NCBI GenBank assembly: GCA_031177845.1
Contig: JAPSGG010000084.1
Coordinates: 1-6,629, forward strand
Reading direction: 5' to 3'
DNA from: Chromatiales bacterium
GTDB taxonomy: Bacteria > Pseudomonadota > Gammaproteobacteria > JACCYU01
DNA length: 6,629 nucleotides
The notes beneath the pieces were generated by a model, which saw only the letters and a program-made list of their open reading frames with translations, searched no databases and was not told the DNA's origin. Positions 5,964 to 6,629 of the stretch are shown here, in pieces. How positions within the stretch are numbered: the first letter of the stretch is position 1; each line of letters begins with the position of its first letter. The position numbers and the translations under genes are program-made.

Positions 5964-6533
5964 CTAGCGTTTCGACATCTCAATGGAAAGAAGTCCACGA
6001 CAGTGCCGGTATACACTGCGGCGTCGAAATGTGACGTCCTGGCCAGTCTCCGTTCTAACCAGCATGTGAGGAGGTGGCATGAAGACGGCCGGGAGTACAC
6101 AGCCTCGGCCAGGCCGAGTTTCCGTTATATGCACTTCGATCAAGGGCTTAAGGTCGGCCACCGACCTTCTGGTGATGCTGGTCACCTTGATTTCCGATGA
6201 TGGGGTGCCTCCTCCCAAAGCCACCGCGACCACCATGTGTCGGTCGAATTTGATGTACGGTGCGGGTATCCCAGGATGCAATTCGTTCCAGAAATTGGCC
6301 CATCTTTCGGCATCCTGAATGGCAGTATCCAGGGGATAAGGGATCGCACTACCATCTTCAGGTTCTGGAATCACTGTGAACCCTACATTGGATCCTAGCG
6401 GAGCCGCATGAGCCTGGGTGAGCAGGAATACATACAAGCTGAAGGCCAACATGGAGACGAATGATCTGTGAAGCTTGGGCGGTACCGCCGCATGTGTGGA
6501 CTTATCCAACGAAGCCGTGTGCAAGCTAAGCAT
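5964..6533 (-). CDS. Exported protein with PrcB_C-like domain
   Basis: The 189-residue protein has an extended N-terminus (about 23 residues with several Lys, Arg and His), a hydrophobic segment at about 24-40 and an AHA-AP signal peptidase site after residue 43. The mature part contains ERWANFWNELHPG (76-88), IKFDRHMVVAVALGGG (94-109), SEIKVTSI (113-120) and IEVHITETRPGRGCVLPAV (132-150). This order, strand-Asp-Phe-x(4)-MVVAV-x-LG followed by a GxG-like turn and xETRPGxG, is that of the PrcB_C domain, named after a protein associated with the Treponema PrtP protease complex. Cys145 and Cys178 could form a disulfide in the periplasm. The ATG at 6533 is supported by an AGGGGG ribosome binding site just upstream; Met28 (base 6452) would give a shorter signal peptide but has no such site. 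Molecular role is unknown, and no protease gene is adjacent. Confidence 0.75.
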   Translation of the reverse strand: MLSLHTASLDKSTHAAVPPKLHRSFVSMLAFSLYVFLLTQAHAAPLGSNVGFTVIPEPEDGSAIPYPLDTAIQDAERWANFWNELHPGIPAPYIKFDRHMVVAVALGGGTPSSEIKVTSITRRSVADLKPLIEVHITETRPGRGCVLPAVFMPPPHMLVRTETGQDVTFRRRSVYRHCRGLLSIEMSKR

Positions 6534-6569
6534 TTCTGCGTCCCCCTACCTGAAATGAACCACTAGACG

Positions 6570-6586
6570 ACTTCCAATGTGGAAGT
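6570..6586. promoter_or_regulatory. Inverted repeat in the leader of the PrcB_C-like gene
   Basis: ACTTCCA (6570-6576) and TGGAAGT (6580-6586) form a perfect seven-base inverted repeat with a three-base centre. It lies about 37 bases before the ATG at 6533 and downstream of the likely -10 box, so it could be an operator or a leader hairpin. No regulator can be named. Confidence 0.35.
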
Positions 6587-6612
6587 GACTCCTACTACCT
6601 AGCGCCAAGCAC

Positions 6613-6618
6613 ATTATA
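6613..6618 (-). promoter_or_regulatory. Consensus -10 box for the PrcB_C-like gene
   Basis: On the - strand the hexamer TATAAT is a perfect sigma-70 -10 element. Its -35 partner would fall beyond the right edge of the window. A start near 6606 would give a leader of about 70 bases containing the 6570-6586 inverted repeat. The hexamer lies in an AT-rich patch, so a chance match is possible. Confidence 0.35.
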
Positions 6619-6629
6619 TTTATGGGAAT

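Overview
The window looks like chromosomal DNA of a GC-rich gammaproteobacterium. The reasons are the gene order rpsP-rimM-trmD-rplS, proteins that align by eye along their length with E. coli S16, RimM, TrmD, L19 and HtpG (TrmD even keeps the same residue numbering at its catalytic positions), and a sigma-32-like promoter before htpG. No finer placement is justified.

Layout. Bases 2-2073 hold the trmD operon on the + strand: the end of rpsP (its start lies left of the window), then rimM, trmD and rplS. These genes serve ribosome build-up and decoding. The rimM-trmD gap is 121 bases and contains a strong hairpin. Bases 2074-2450 contain no convincing protein gene but are packed with hairpins. 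I read about 2113-2388 as a small ORF-less element that specifies a structured RNA like the HEARO/omega RNA of IscB-type IS200/IS605 transposons, ending in an IS200/IS605-like right-end hairpin. Bases 2451-3103 hold a SRAP-family (YedK/HMCES) gene. Its conserved Cys-Gly-Arg N-terminus lies in a different frame from the rest and begins at ATT instead of ATG, so the gene looks recently broken or carries sequence errors.

Bases 3204-3548 on the - strand encode a small exported cysteine-rich protein with two copies of one four-cysteine motif. Between it and htpG are divergent promoter candidates, including a heat-shock-type promoter. htpG (3804-5696, + strand) is a complete bacterial Hsp90. It converges with a - strand gene (5964-6533) for an exported protein with a PrcB_C-like domain. 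The space between these two holds a cluster of hairpins and short repeats, probably an intergenic repeat element.

The translation genes form one functional unit. The SRAP gene (DNA abasic-site protection), htpG (protein folding under stress) and the two exported proteins appear to be separate transcription units. The items most worth checking are the omega-RNA-like element and the broken SRAP start.
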